This document shows, one piece after another, positions 32,939 through 41,015 of a DNA stretch of 64,000 nt. The stretch is from Neisseria sp. KEM232 (GTDB lineage Bacteria > Pseudomonadota > Gammaproteobacteria > Burkholderiales > Neisseriaceae), in contig NZ_CP022527.1 of NCBI RefSeq assembly GCF_002237445.1, forward strand, positions 372,001 to 436,000. Reading direction: 5' to 3'. Each line of letters starts with the position of its first letter. Position 1 is the stretch's first letter. Below the pieces are notes generated by a model. That model worked only from the letters and a program-made list of their open reading frames with translations. It ran no database searches and was not told where the DNA came from. A program made the translations under genes and the position numbers.

Positions 32939-34645
32939 TTACTCCGCTTTGCCCACGCCTTTGTCCAAGCCTTGGGTCAGGCCGTTGATGTCGCTGCCGT
33001 TGAGGCCGAGTTCTTTCAACAGGCCGTCAACCAGCGGGGCTTGGCTGCGGTAGCGCAATGCACTGTTAACCATTTGGTCGGCGAGGCTGCCTTGGGTTTG
33101 GCCGTCTGAAACGCTCTCGCCCGCCGCGCCAAGCGCGCCACCCAGGCCGTTGACCTGCAGAATTTTGATGCCGTCGATGTTTTCCATCGGGCGCACGGAT
33201 TCGCGGATGATGTCGGGCAGGTGTTTCAACAGCGCGAGGCGGATTTGCATCTCGATTTGCTCCACGCTCAACACGTTGGCCGCTTCGTTTACCGCGCGTT
33301 TGCCCTCGGCATCGACTTTGTACTGCTGCTCCTGCGCCTGCGCCAGCAGCACTTTGGCATCGGCTTCGCCCTTGGCTTTGAGACGGAACTGCTCAGCTTC
33401 GGCTTCGGCGGCGATACGCAGCGCTTCGGCCTTGTCCTGCGCGGCCTGTTTCTCGGCTTCGGCGGCCACGGTTACCGCGATGGCTTCGCGCTGGGCGACT
33501 TCGGCGGCGGCAATCAGCTCCACCGCTTTGGCACGCTCGGCGCGCTCGGTTTCGCGCACGGTAATCACGCTTTCTTCTTCGCGCACGGCGGCGGCGCGGG
33601 CTTTGTCGGCTTCGGCTTTGGCTTCTGATTCGGCGCGGGATTTTTCGGCCACGGCGATGGCTCTGTCCTGCTCGGCCAGCTCGATGGCTTTGCGCCGCTC
33701 GACTTCGGCCTGCTCCACGGCCTGCGCTTTGCGGATGTCTTCGTTTTTGATGTCGCGCTCGGCGGCGATGCGTTTCAAATCCACTTCGCGCGCGGCGGCG
33801 ATTTTGGCTTCTTCGGCTTCGCGTTTTTTCGCCGCTTCCTGCTCGGCGATGCCCGCCTCCTGCTCGGCGCGGCGCACGGCGATTTCGCGCTCCTGCTCCA
33901 GCTTGGCGTATTCTTCTTCGCGGGCGATTTTCAGGCGTTGCTGCTCGGCTTCGAGATTTTTGGTTTTAATCGCCAAATCGGTTTCCTGCTCGATGTCGTT
34001 GCGTTTTTTGCGGCGGCCTTCGATGGTTTCGGTGAGCTTGGTCAAGCCTTCGGCGTCAAACGCGTTTTGCGGGTTGAAAAACTCGAAGCTGGTCTGGTCA
34101 AGGCCGGTGAGCGATACGGTTTCCAATTCCAGGCCGTTTTTAAACAAATCTTCGCTGACCACCTGCTGCACTTTCTGCACGAAATCAACACGTTTTTCGT
34201 GCAGCTCTTCCATCGCCATTTCGGCGGCCACGGCGCGCAGGGCATCGACGAATTTGCCTTCGACCAAATCTTTCAACTCGTCGGGCGACATGGTTTTCAT
34301 GCCCAAAGTCTGCGCGGCGGTGGCGATGCTCTCGGCGCTGGGTTTGACGCGCACATAAAACTCGGCCATCACGTCCACGCGCATACGGTCGCGCGTAATC
34401 AACGCCTGCTGCGCCGCGCGGCGCACTTCCAGCCGCAGCGTGTTCATGTTGACGGGGATAATTTCGTGCAATACGGGCAACACCATCGCGCCGCCGTTCA
34501 TAATCACTTTTTCGCCGCCAAAGCCCGTGCGCACAAACGACACTTCCTTGCTGGCGCGGCGGTAGAGACGGGTGAGTATCAGGCCGAGCACAAACAGGGC
34601 GGCGAGAATAACGCCGGCAATGATGCCGATGGAAACTAAAGTCAT
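32939..34645 (-). CDS. yqiK: Flotillin-like SPFH protein YqiK
   Basis: 568 residues. One N-terminal membrane helix (SIGIIAGVILAALFVLGLILT), then the SPFH/PHB domain (YRRASKEVSFVRTGFGGEKVIMNGG onward to about 200), then about 200 residues of Ala/Glu/Arg/Lys-rich coiled coil with the flotillin repeats (ERKKAIELAEQDR-type), and a C-terminal region. Length and layout match E. coli YqiK. Flotillins scaffold membrane microdomains. ATG 34645 has AAGGA at good spacing. It is the last gene of the PspA-YqiJ-YqiK cluster. Confidence 0.9.
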   Translation of the reverse strand: MTLVSIGIIAGVILAALFVLGLILTRLYRRASKEVSFVRTGFGGEKVIMNGGAMVLPVLHEIIPVNMNTLRLEVRRAAQQALITRDRMRVDVMAEFYVRVKPSAESIATAAQTLGMKTMSPDELKDLVEGKFVDALRAVAAEMAMEELHEKRVDFVQKVQQVVSEDLFKNGLELETVSLTGLDQTSFEFFNPQNAFDAEGLTKLTETIEGRRKKRNDIEQETDLAIKTKNLEAEQQRLKIAREEEYAKLEQEREIAVRRAEQEAGIAEQEAAKKREAEEAKIAAAREVDLKRIAAERDIKNEDIRKAQAVEQAEVERRKAIELAEQDRAIAVAEKSRAESEAKAEADKARAAAVREEESVITVRETERAERAKAVELIAAAEVAQREAIAVTVAAEAEKQAAQDKAEALRIAAEAEAEQFRLKAKGEADAKVLLAQAQEQQYKVDAEGKRAVNEAANVLSVEQIEMQIRLALLKHLPDIIRESVRPMENIDGIKILQVNGLGGALGAAGESVSDGQTQGSLADQMVNSALRYRSQAPLVDGLLKELGLNGSDINGLTQGLDKGVGKAE

Positions 34646-34818
34646 GGGTTTTCCTTTTGTTGCGGTTGTCAAAATGCCTTGCGGCGGCGGGGTTCAGGCT
34701 GCCTTGTTTTGAAGGCCGTCTGAAAAAAGGGTTTGGCGGGGTTGGTGTTGATGGCTGTTGCTTCGTCGATCGGATACTTGTATCCGACGTTTTTTCAAAT
34801 ACTTGCCGTTTGGCGGTT

Positions 34819-34842
34819 GTCGGATTCGAGAATCCGACCTAC
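34819..34842. repeat. REP-like palindrome, GTCGGATTC type
   Basis: GTCGGATTCGAGAATCCGACCTAC. Relatives in this operon lie at 35602, 36578, 36713, 37256 and 38118, and a diverged one (CGGATACTTGTATCCG) at about 34768. Confidence 0.7.
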
Positions 34843-34857
34843 GGGCTTTCAGACGGC

Positions 34858-35520
34858 CTAATCCACTAAGCTGCCGCTGGGATTGGCAATTGCTTTAAAG
34901 GTATTGCCCGAGAGCGACACCAGCAATACCGCTTCGCCCTGTTGCAGCGGTTGGCTGCCGTCGGCTTCGGCCATCACATAATGCGTTTGGCCGAAGCCGT
35001 CTTTCACGCGCACTTGGGCAGGGCTGCCGGTGCGGGCTTGGCCGATCACAATCACGCCGACGCGGCCGATTAGCGTGTCTTGCGATACGGCGGTGGTTTC
35101 GTCTTTGGGCAGGATTTTGTACAACCCGCCTGCGGTGGCGCGCACCAGCGGCAGCGAAAGAAACCATACGGCGACGGCAGCCAGCGTGCCGTTCAAATAC
35201 GCGCCGAACACGGCGGCAAAGGCCGTTTGAAACGCATAGCCCGCCAAACCGTACACAGCGAGAAACACCACTAAGAGCATCAATACCGGCACTTTGCCGA
35301 CATACAGCCAGCTTAAAAACCGCACCACCACGCCGTCGGCCGCGTCCAGCCCCACTTCGGCGTGGGCGCTGTCGGCCAGGCTGTCGGGCAGCAGGTTGTC
35401 CAGCCACTCGCTCGCGCCGCCCAACAGCATCGACAGGATTTCGAGCGCACCGAGCAGCAGCATCAGCGCCAGGGCAATGCCGAAGATTTCGGTTTCGGGA
35501 GCGGTAATCAGATTCCACAT
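34858..35520 (-). CDS. yqiJ: YqiJ-like inner-membrane protein with OB-fold (NfeD-related)
   Basis: 220 residues. Three to four membrane helices (FGIALALMLLLGALEIL; VPVLMLLVVFLAVYGLAG; GTLAAVAVWFLSLPLV) are followed by a C-terminal OB-fold (DTLIGRVGVIVIGQARTGSPAQVRVKDGFGQTHYVMAEA). YqiJ is the NfeD-like partner of YqiK, the two being thought to act together in membrane-domain organisation. It lies upstream of yqiK with a palindrome-containing gap of about 210 bases. Confidence 0.85.
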   Translation of the reverse strand: MWNLITAPETEIFGIALALMLLLGALEILSMLLGGASEWLDNLLPDSLADSAHAEVGLDAADGVVVRFLSWLYVGKVPVLMLLVVFLAVYGLAGYAFQTAFAAVFGAYLNGTLAAVAVWFLSLPLVRATAGGLYKILPKDETTAVSQDTLIGRVGVIVIGQARTGSPAQVRVKDGFGQTHYVMAEADGSQPLQQGEAVLLVSLSGNTFKAIANPSGSLVD

Positions 35521-35601
35521 CGGCGGTTTCCTTTATGGGTTTGGGGGCGTTCAGACGGCCTTTGGGTTTTTCAGGCAGCCTGAAAGCGGCTTCGTGTGTT
35601 T

Positions 35602-35625
35602 GTCGGATTCAAGAATCCGACCTAC
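35602..35625. repeat. REP-like palindrome, GTCGGATTC type
   Basis: GTCGGATTCAAGAATCCGACCTAC in the gap between yqiJ and the SPFH gene, just after a mixed AGGCAGCCTGAA uptake sequence at about 35576. Confidence 0.7.
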
Positions 35626-35631
35626 GTCTGC

Positions 35632-36480
35632 TCAATCGCCGCTCACATTCAACACCGGCGCAGCGTTTTCTTCGGAAAGCAGCACGGTCATCATATTGGT
35701 TACCAGCTTGGCTTTTTCGCTGTCGCTCATTTTCACGATATCGCGCTGCTCGAGCTGGCGGACGGTGCCTTCCACCATGCCGATGGCGCCGCGCACCAGC
35801 GCGTAGCGGGCGGCGATAACGGCTTCGGCCTGCTGTTTTCTCAACATGGCTTGGGCGATTTCGGGCGCGTAGGCCAGATGGGTGAAGCGGGCTTCGTCGA
35901 TGCTGATGCCGGCGCGTTCGACGCGCTCCTGCACCATGTCGCGGAACTGCTCGAGAATATGCTCGGAATGGCGGGTCAGGCTTTCGGTATCTTCAGCGGC
36001 GTAGGGGTGGTGGGTGGCCAGCGCGCGCAGGGCGGACTCACTCTGCACCTGCATAAAATCGTGGACGTTTTCCACATCGAGCACGGCGGCGGCGGGGTTG
36101 CTGATGTGGTAAACGATGGCGGCGGCGATTTCAATCGGCGTACCGGCGGCGTCGTTCACTTTCAGCGTGGGGGTAACGTAGTTGCCCGAGCGCAGGGAAA
36201 CGCTTTGGGTTTGGTAAATCAGCGGGATAATCCAGAAAAACCCGCTCTCGGACAGAATGCCGGAATAACGGCCGAAACAGGTGCTCACCAGCGCGGTGTT
36301 GGGCTGGACGATACGGAAGCCGCTTGCCGCCAGCACGATAAAAACAAACAGCGGCGCGGCCAGCATGCCGACGGTGGAAAACAGCGCCATGGCAATCAGT
36401 ACGGCGGCAGCGGCCAGCATGGCGGCGGCAAGCCAGCCGTTGAGATAAAACATATTGTGTCTGCTGCTGGTTTGATTCAT
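35632..36480 (-). CDS. SPFH/band-7 membrane protein
   Basis: 282 residues. Two N-terminal membrane helices (WLAAAMLAAAAVLIAMALF and LAAPLFVFIVLAASGF) are followed by a stomatin/prohibitin-like domain: FRIVQPNTALVSTCFGRYSGIL, GFFWIIPL, TPIEIAAAIVYHI, FRDMVQERVERAGISIDEARFTHLAYAPEIAQAM and MLRKQQAEAVIAAR. The last segment is the hallmark end of the band-7 domain. It differs from HflK/HflC by lacking their long C-termini. The position within the flotillin/PspA cluster suggests a shared envelope-integrity role. Confidence 0.82.
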   Translation of the reverse strand: MNQTSSRHNMFYLNGWLAAAMLAAAAVLIAMALFSTVGMLAAPLFVFIVLAASGFRIVQPNTALVSTCFGRYSGILSESGFFWIIPLIYQTQSVSLRSGNYVTPTLKVNDAAGTPIEIAAAIVYHISNPAAAVLDVENVHDFMQVQSESALRALATHHPYAAEDTESLTRHSEHILEQFRDMVQERVERAGISIDEARFTHLAYAPEIAQAMLRKQQAEAVIAARYALVRGAIGMVEGTVRQLEQRDIVKMSDSEKAKLVTNMMTVLLSEENAAPVLNVSGD

Positions 36481-36555
36481 GGCGGGGTCTCCTTGATAAA
36501 TGGCGGAACGGGATTTCAGGCTGCTTTCAGGCTGCCTGAACGGGCAGGTTTCAGT

Positions 36556-36673
36556 TTCAGACGGCCTTCGGATTTGCGTAGGTCGGATTCTCGAATCCGA
36601 CGTTTTCCCACAGGGAAAAATCCGCGCTGCCGGTTTTAACTTTGCTGAAGCCTGTGGTTTTCAGACGGCCTTT
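36556..36673. repeat. Intergenic repeat module A
   Basis: About 118 bp bounded by uptake sequences and containing a GTCGGATTC palindrome (36578-36601), a GGGAAAAATCC motif and TTTTAACTTTG. It is about 90% matched by 37234-37352 in the next gap of the same operon. Confidence 0.75.
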
Positions 36674-36712
36674 GGGTTATTTCAGGCAGTCTGAAAGCCG
36701 CTTCGGGTGTTT

Positions 36713-36736
36713 GTCGGATTCAAGAATCCGGCCTAC
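36713..36736. repeat. REP-like palindrome, GTCGGATTC type
   Basis: GTCGGATTCAAGAATCCGGCCTAC, 15 bases after the stop of the Sel1-repeat gene. Confidence 0.65.
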
Positions 36737-36750
36737 GGAACTGACGCGAA

Positions 36751-37218
36751 TCAGTGTTTTTCCAATTCTTCCCGGCACATGGCGGCGTTTTCGCGGCCGT
36801 TGTCGGTATTAAGCTGCTGCTGCGCCGCTGCCATCAGGCGGCAGCCTTTTTGCGGATCGGCGGGCACACCGCGCCCTTCGGCATAGGCCACGCCCAGATT
36901 GTTCTGCGCCTTGGCGTGCCCCTGCGCGGCGGCTTTTTCATACCACGGCACCGCCAAATCCCAACGGTTTTGCCGCATATAGTGGCCGCCTGCCTGATAC
37001 TGCGCTTCGGCTTCGCCCGCTTCGGCACGGCGGACAATTTCCGCAGGCGGCGGCTCGGCTTCGGACTTGGCAAACAATTTGCCAAACGGCGCGGCATTCT
37101 GCCAACCGCCGCGCTCATCGGCCTGCTGCACCAGCCACACCAGCGCGGTGGCGGCGGCCAGCACAACCATCATCGCCAGCAGCGGCGCGGTCAGGGCATT
37201 GTCGTTGTTGCGTTTCAT
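36751..37218 (-). CDS. Sel1/TPR-repeat protein with N-terminal membrane anchor
   Basis: 155 residues. One membrane helix (LLAMMVVLAAATALVWLV) anchors a C-terminal domain of Sel1-like repeats: AEAQYQAGGHYMRQNRWDLAVPWYEKAAAQGHAKAQNNLGVAYAEGRGVPAD spans residues about 68-120, with the AAAQGHAKAQ.NLG.AY.EGRGV consensus. Such proteins are usually scaffolds. It is placed between a membrane protein of unknown function and the SPFH protein in the cluster. Confidence 0.82.
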   Translation of the reverse strand: MKRNNDNALTAPLLAMMVVLAAATALVWLVQQADERGGWQNAAPFGKLFAKSEAEPPPAEIVRRAEAGEAEAQYQAGGHYMRQNRWDLAVPWYEKAAAQGHAKAQNNLGVAYAEGRGVPADPQKGCRLMAAAQQQLNTDNGRENAAMCREELEKH

Positions 37219-37233
37219 CGCGTCGTTTCTTTC

Positions 37234-37352
37234 TTCAGACGGCCTTCGGATTTGCGTAGATCAAATTCTCGAATCCGACGTTTTCCCGCAGGGAAAAATC
37301 CGCGCTGCCGGTTTTTAACTTTGTTGCAGCCTGTGGCTTTCAGACGGCCTTT
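37234..37352. repeat. Intergenic repeat module B
   Basis: Second copy of the module at 36556-36673, with the palindrome degenerated on one side (GTAGATCAAATTCTCGAATC). Confidence 0.75.
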
Positions 37353-37361
37353 CAGGCTGCC

Positions 37362-37862
37362 CTAGCGCGCCAGCAGTTGGCGGATGCGCTGTTGCAGGCG
37401 TTCGCGCTGCTCGGGGCGGCCGTCGGGCAGAATCTGCGCCCAGTCGGCGTGTGCGGGGTCAATGCGTCCGCCGAAGCCGCCGAAGCCGTGCATTGTCAGA
37501 CTGCGCTTTTTCCAATCCAGCGTAAAAACGGCAAGGGCGCGGCCGGCAGTCAGAACGCTGTTGATGCGCTTGAGCATCCACAGGGCAAACATTCCCATCG
37601 ACACCGCCATCAGCAAAAACGGCAGCGCGTTGGCGGCTTTGAACGTGCCGTCGCGGTGGAAAAACAAATCGGGCAGCATCCGGTGCAGAAACAGAACCGA
37701 CAGCGGCACGGTAAAACACGAAGCAAGCATGCCGAAACGCATGATGTTCACCGATTTTCGATCGGCATCGCTTAGGGAAACGGTTTTACGCCAAGTCAGC
37801 GGACGGCTGCCGTTTTGCGCGGCGGCCTGCAGTTCGGCAAGCGGGGTTTCGGGCTGGGACAT
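37362..37862 (-). CDS. Hypothetical two-helix membrane protein
   Basis: 166 residues with no recognised family. Two hydrophobic segments (FGMLASCFTVPLSVLFL and ALPFLLMAVSMGMFALWML at about 43-60 and 80-98) are followed by a short soluble domain (LAVFTLDWKKRSLTMHGFGG) and an Arg/Gln-rich C-terminal helix (RPEQRERLQQRIRQLL). ATG 37862 has GAAAG upstream. The context, directly after pspA, suggests a membrane partner in the stress cluster. Confidence 0.65.
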   Translation of the reverse strand: MSQPETPLAELQAAAQNGSRPLTWRKTVSLSDADRKSVNIMRFGMLASCFTVPLSVLFLHRMLPDLFFHRDGTFKAANALPFLLMAVSMGMFALWMLKRINSVLTAGRALAVFTLDWKKRSLTMHGFGGFGGRIDPAHADWAQILPDGRPEQRERLQQRIRQLLAR

Positions 37863-37947
37863 GGTTTTCTTTCCAATAATCGGGGCGGGGTTTTCTTTTC
37901 AGGCAGCTTGGGGTCTTTCAGGCTGTCTGAAAGCTCTATATTTCGTC

Positions 37948-38044
37948 ATTCCCGCGCAGGCGGGAATCTTTTTTCAGCTTGGGTGATGGCGTTTTTTTCT
38001 GCCGTTTGCCGAAGCCCGCAAAAGATTCCCGCCTGCGCGGGAAT
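37948..38044. repeat. Pair of dRS3 repeats (NIME-like unit)
   Basis: ATTCCCGCGCAGGCGGGAAT at 37948-37967 and ATTCCCGCCTGCGCGGGAAT at 38025-38044 match the neisserial dRS3 consensus (ATTCCC, 8 bases, GGGAAT) and enclose 57 bp. In meningococci such units form intergenic mosaic elements and are filamentous-phage integration targets. Confidence 0.8.
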
Positions 38045-38117
38045 GACGGCAGTTTTATTTTCAGACGGCCTTTGCCAAGCAGCCTGAAAGGCCGTCTGAA
38101 AGCCGCTTCGTGCGCTT

Positions 38118-38141
38118 GTCGGATTCAAGAATCCAACCTAC
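38118..38141. repeat. REP-like palindrome, GTCGGATTC type
   Basis: GTCGGATTCAAGAATCCAACCTAC, immediately downstream of the pspA stop. It has two mismatches in the stem. Confidence 0.6.
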
Positions 38142-38146
38142 CGCAC

Positions 38147-38809
38147 TCACTTCTGCGCCTTCAAAGCCGCCAGCCGTTCGGCGATGCGGTTACTGCGGCT
38201 CAGGTCTTCCAATTCTTTCAACTTGGCCAGCTGCGCCGCGTCGCTGCCGCTGTGTACGGCGTTTTGTCTGCCCATCACACGGTCGAAGGCGTTGCCGCTT
38301 TTTTCGGCGTTGCGGGCGATGCGCTCCAGGCCGCTGCCGCCTGCGCCGCCGTCGGCTGCCGCGCTTTGCTGCGCGGCGCGCCAGTCTTGAAGCTGCTGCT
38401 GCATTTCGCGTTTTTTGGCCTGCAGCGCGGCGATAAAGCCTTCGAGTTCTTTTTCTTGCGCGGCGCAGTCGGCGATGGTGTTTTCGAGCACCGGCAAACG
38501 CGCTTCGATGTCCATCTGCTCGGCGATGCCGCTTTCGGCCAAATCGTCGCGCGCGGCGGACACGGCGGCGCGGATTTGGTCGGACAGCGCTTCGTGGCGG
38601 TTGCTCTCATCGGCCATTTTTTTGGCGGCCAGATGTTTTTGCGCCAGCACTTTACCCAACTCGGCGCGTACTTCGTCAATGGCGCGCTCGATTTCGCGCA
38701 CGCTCTCGTTCATCACCGCTTCGGGCGCCAGGTTTTCGGCAGCGTCAATCAGGGCGTGGAAGCCGCCGCTCACCAGGCGGCCGACACGGCGGGACAGGGT
38801 TTCGCTCAT
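38147..38809 (-). CDS. pspA: PspA/IM30-family membrane-stress protein
   Basis: 220 residues, almost wholly alpha-helical coiled coil. The family features are visible: an amphipathic N-terminal helix (SRRVGRLVSGGFHALIDAAEN), the VREIERAIDEVRAELGKVLAQKHLAAKKM segment, and alternating Glu/Lys/Ala heptads to the C-terminus. PspA proteins are ESCRT-III-like and polymerise on damaged inner membrane. A Gly/Ala-rich break (AAADGGAGGSG) at about residue 153 is unusual. No pspF activator or pspBC is adjacent; instead it is linked to YqiJK-type genes. Confidence 0.88.
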   Translation of the reverse strand: MSETLSRRVGRLVSGGFHALIDAAENLAPEAVMNESVREIERAIDEVRAELGKVLAQKHLAAKKMADESNRHEALSDQIRAAVSAARDDLAESGIAEQMDIEARLPVLENTIADCAAQEKELEGFIAALQAKKREMQQQLQDWRAAQQSAAADGGAGGSGLERIARNAEKSGNAFDRVMGRQNAVHSGSDAAQLAKLKELEDLSRSNRIAERLAALKAQK

Positions 38810-38832
38810 TTTGTTTCCTTTCGTTTCGGGTT

Positions 38833-39348
38833 TCAGACGGCCTCTGCGCCAACCTCAGACGCACGGCGCACGATATCGGCCAGTTTCAAAGTGTTTTCAA
38901 GCTGTTGCAACACGGCATCGTCGTAGGCCGCGCCCTTGCCGGTTACGGCAAGCTGCAAAATGCTGTCGGTCAGGCGCACGATGCGCCACATCAGCTCGCG
39001 CTCGTATTTCTGCAAATCGGGCTGCGCGGCCTCTTCGGGCAGGTCGGCGGCCAGCGTGGCGGCCAAATCGGGCAGTTGTTCAAACAAGCGCGCAACGATA
39101 TGCGAATGCACGCCCGCCTGTTTTTCGGCGTTCAACACGTTGCGCCTGGCAGCCTGAAAAAACTGCTCCTGCGCCGTAAGCGCGGATTCATAGCTGCGCG
39201 TCTGCGTGTGCGCCAGCCTGGCCTGCTTCAATAATTCGCGGATTTTTTCCGACGGCGTATTCGCGCCTTCGATTTTTAACTCTGCAATAAAATCAGCGTC
39301 TTCCTGGCTAATCCGTACACTAACGGGGATACGGTTGGTTGTATTCAT
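38833..39348 (-). CDS. Ribbon-helix-helix-like regulator or adaptor at the head of the PspA cluster
   Basis: 171 residues. The first 45 (MNTTNRIPVSVRISQEDADF then KIREL) follow the ribbon-helix-helix pattern of a short strand with alternating basic residues and two helices. The remainder is a helical domain (LFEQLPDLAATLAADLPEE; WRIVRLTDSILQLAV) of unknown family. ATG 39348 starts the RHH strand; the longer form from 39405 would span a palindromic operator-like site. The C-terminal residues AEAV and the stop come from an uptake sequence. It may autorepress the cluster. Confidence 0.6.
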   Translation of the reverse strand: MNTTNRIPVSVRISQEDADFIAELKIEGANTPSEKIRELLKQARLAHTQTRSYESALTAQEQFFQAARRNVLNAEKQAGVHSHIVARLFEQLPDLAATLAADLPEEAAQPDLQKYERELMWRIVRLTDSILQLAVTGKGAAYDDAVLQQLENTLKLADIVRRASEVGAEAV

Positions 39349-39365
39349 ATTCAAAATACTCTTTT

Positions 39366-39383
39366 CGTATTCATTTGAATACG
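39366..39383. promoter_or_regulatory. Perfect 18-bp palindrome, candidate operator
   Basis: CGTATTCATTTGAATACG lies 18 bases upstream of the RHH-like gene, and further TATTCA/GAATAC half-sites surround it (39341-39390). On the minus strand a TTGCAA -35-like hexamer near 39405 would place the -10 region on this palindrome, so a bound protein could block the promoter. Confidence 0.6.
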
Positions 39384-39497
39384 AATATACAAAATCCGTT
39401 TGCAAAGCGCAACCGGCAGCTGTGTTTTTTTATGTAAAGGCGTTTTGCTCCGCCTGCTCTGCTATCATCGCCGCATTTTTCAAACCGAAAGCCAACC

Positions 39498-40001
39498 ATG
39501 CCCCGCACCCCGCGCATGCGGCTGCCGCTTTGGTGGCGGCTGCTGCAATTTTTACTGTTTTTTCCTTTGCTGTGGACGCTTGCTTACGGCTTGTCCGAAC
39601 TACCCGGCGAGCATTACGCGGCGGGCGACGCGCCACACCAAAGTTTCCGTTTCGCCGCAGCCGACGGCCGGGGCGGCTGCCGCGCCGAGCCTTTGGGCGC
39701 GAAAGCCGAACCGTGTACCCTGCCGCCGGGTTCGCCCTCTGCCGAACCAGTCTGCCGCGACTGGCGCGAACGGGAAATGAGGCTGTGCGTCCTCGGCGGC
39801 GACACCTACCAAATGACCGACCGCGGCGGCGGCTGGACGATAACCACGCGCTACCGCCTCGAAAACGGCCGCGTCGTGCCGCTGTATTTCAAGCTGTTCA
39901 CCTTCCTCCACGCGGGTGCGGCTTTCGTTCTTGTCTTCGCCGTATACGCGGTTGCCGATTTTCTGTTTCGCCGCCGTCTGCGCCGAACGGTCGAGGTTTA
40001 G
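39498..40001 (+). CDS. Hypothetical membrane protein
   Basis: 167 residues, divergent from the PspA cluster. There is one N-terminal helix (LLQFLLFFPLLWTLAYGL) and one C-terminal helix (FLHAGAAFVLVFAVYAVADFLF) with a soluble, probably periplasmic domain between them containing four cysteines (GGCRAEP, EPCTLP, PVCRDW, RLCVLGG) that could form two disulphides. ATG 39498 is preceded by a TATCATCGCCG-like promoter. No family was recognised. Confidence 0.65.
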   Translation: MPRTPRMRLPLWWRLLQFLLFFPLLWTLAYGLSELPGEHYAAGDAPHQSFRFAAADGRGGCRAEPLGAKAEPCTLPPGSPSAEPVCRDWREREMRLCVLGGDTYQMTDRGGGWTITTRYRLENGRVVPLYFKLFTFLHAGAAFVLVFAVYAVADFLFRRRLRRTVEV

Positions 40002-40007
40002 CAATAC

Positions 40008-40056
40008 AAAAAGGCCGTCTGAAAACCTTGGATTAGGGTTTTCAGACGGCCTTTTT
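40008..40056. terminator. Inverted uptake-sequence terminator
   Basis: AAAAAGGCCGTCTGAAAA and TTTTCAGACGGCCTTTTT between convergent genes (hypothetical and galU). Confidence 0.8.
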
Positions 40057-40067
40057 ACAGGTCGGGG

Positions 40068-40946
40068 CTATGGTTGTTGCGCGTACCGTTGCAACAGTTC
40101 GCGGAAGGCCGCGCCCGTTTCGGGGTGTTTGAGGCCGTAGGCAAGGGTGGCTTCGAGGTAGCCGAGTTTGCTGCCGCAGTCGTAGCGTTTGCCCTCAAAG
40201 GCGTGGGCGAGGACGAATTCGTGATCGAGCAGGCGGGCGATGCCGTCGGTGAGCTGGATTTCGCCGCCCGCGCCGCGCGGCAGGTTGGTGAGCAGGTCGA
40301 AAATGCGCGGGGTGAGGATGTAGCGGCCGACCACGGCGAGATTGGACGGGGCTTCTGCGGGCTTGGGTTTTTCGACGATGTTGGTGATGCGTTGGAAATT
40401 TTTCAGTTTTTCCACTTCGACGATGCCGTAGGAGCCGGTTTGCGCGGGATCGACGGTTTCCACGCCCAAGACGCTGTTGCCGCTCTGCTTGTAGATGTCG
40501 ACCATTTGTTTCAACGCGCCTTGCGGGGCATCAATCAGGTCGTCGGCGAGGATAACGGCAAAGGGTTCGTCGTTCACGGCGGCGCGGGCGCACAAGACGG
40601 CGTGGCCAAGGCCGAGTGCTTCGGCCTGGCGGATGTAGAGGCAGGTGATATCGGGCGGCAGAATGTCGCGCACGTGTTCGAGCAGCTTGTCTTTGTGGCG
40701 CATTGCCAGCTCGGTTTCGAGTTCGTAGGCTTTGTCGAAATGGTCTTCGATGCTGCGTTTGTTGCGGCCGGTGACGAACACCATTTCCGTGCAGCCCGCG
40801 TCAATCGCTTCTTCGACGGCGTATTGGATCAGGGGCTTGTCGACGATGGGCAGCATTTCTTTCGGGCTGGCCTTGGTGGCGGGCAGAAAGCGTGTGCCCA
40901 TGCCCGCGACAGGGAAAACGGCTTTTTTAATCGGTTTGTGGCTCAT
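40068..40946 (-). CDS. galU: UTP-glucose-1-phosphate uridylyltransferase
   Basis: Makes UDP-glucose for lipooligosaccharide and other sugar nucleotides. The 292-residue protein has the nucleotidyl-transferase signature GMGTRFLPATKASPKEMLPI at residues about 14-33, VEEAIDAG, ADDLI (Mg-binding Asp pair), GSYGIVEVE and GEIQLTDGI. The start at 40946 (MSHKPIKKAVFPVAG) has AAGGA at a 6-base spacing; the ATG at 40961 overlaps that site. No other sugar-nucleotide gene is adjacent. Confidence 0.96.
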   Translation of the reverse strand: MSHKPIKKAVFPVAGMGTRFLPATKASPKEMLPIVDKPLIQYAVEEAIDAGCTEMVFVTGRNKRSIEDHFDKAYELETELAMRHKDKLLEHVRDILPPDITCLYIRQAEALGLGHAVLCARAAVNDEPFAVILADDLIDAPQGALKQMVDIYKQSGNSVLGVETVDPAQTGSYGIVEVEKLKNFQRITNIVEKPKPAEAPSNLAVVGRYILTPRIFDLLTNLPRGAGGEIQLTDGIARLLDHEFVLAHAFEGKRYDCGSKLGYLEATLAYGLKHPETGAAFRELLQRYAQQP

Positions 40947-41015
40947 GGTTTTCCTTTTCATATTTTCCGCGCAAAGGCTGTCTGAAAAACCGTTTTCAGA
41001 CGGCCTTTATTGTTG

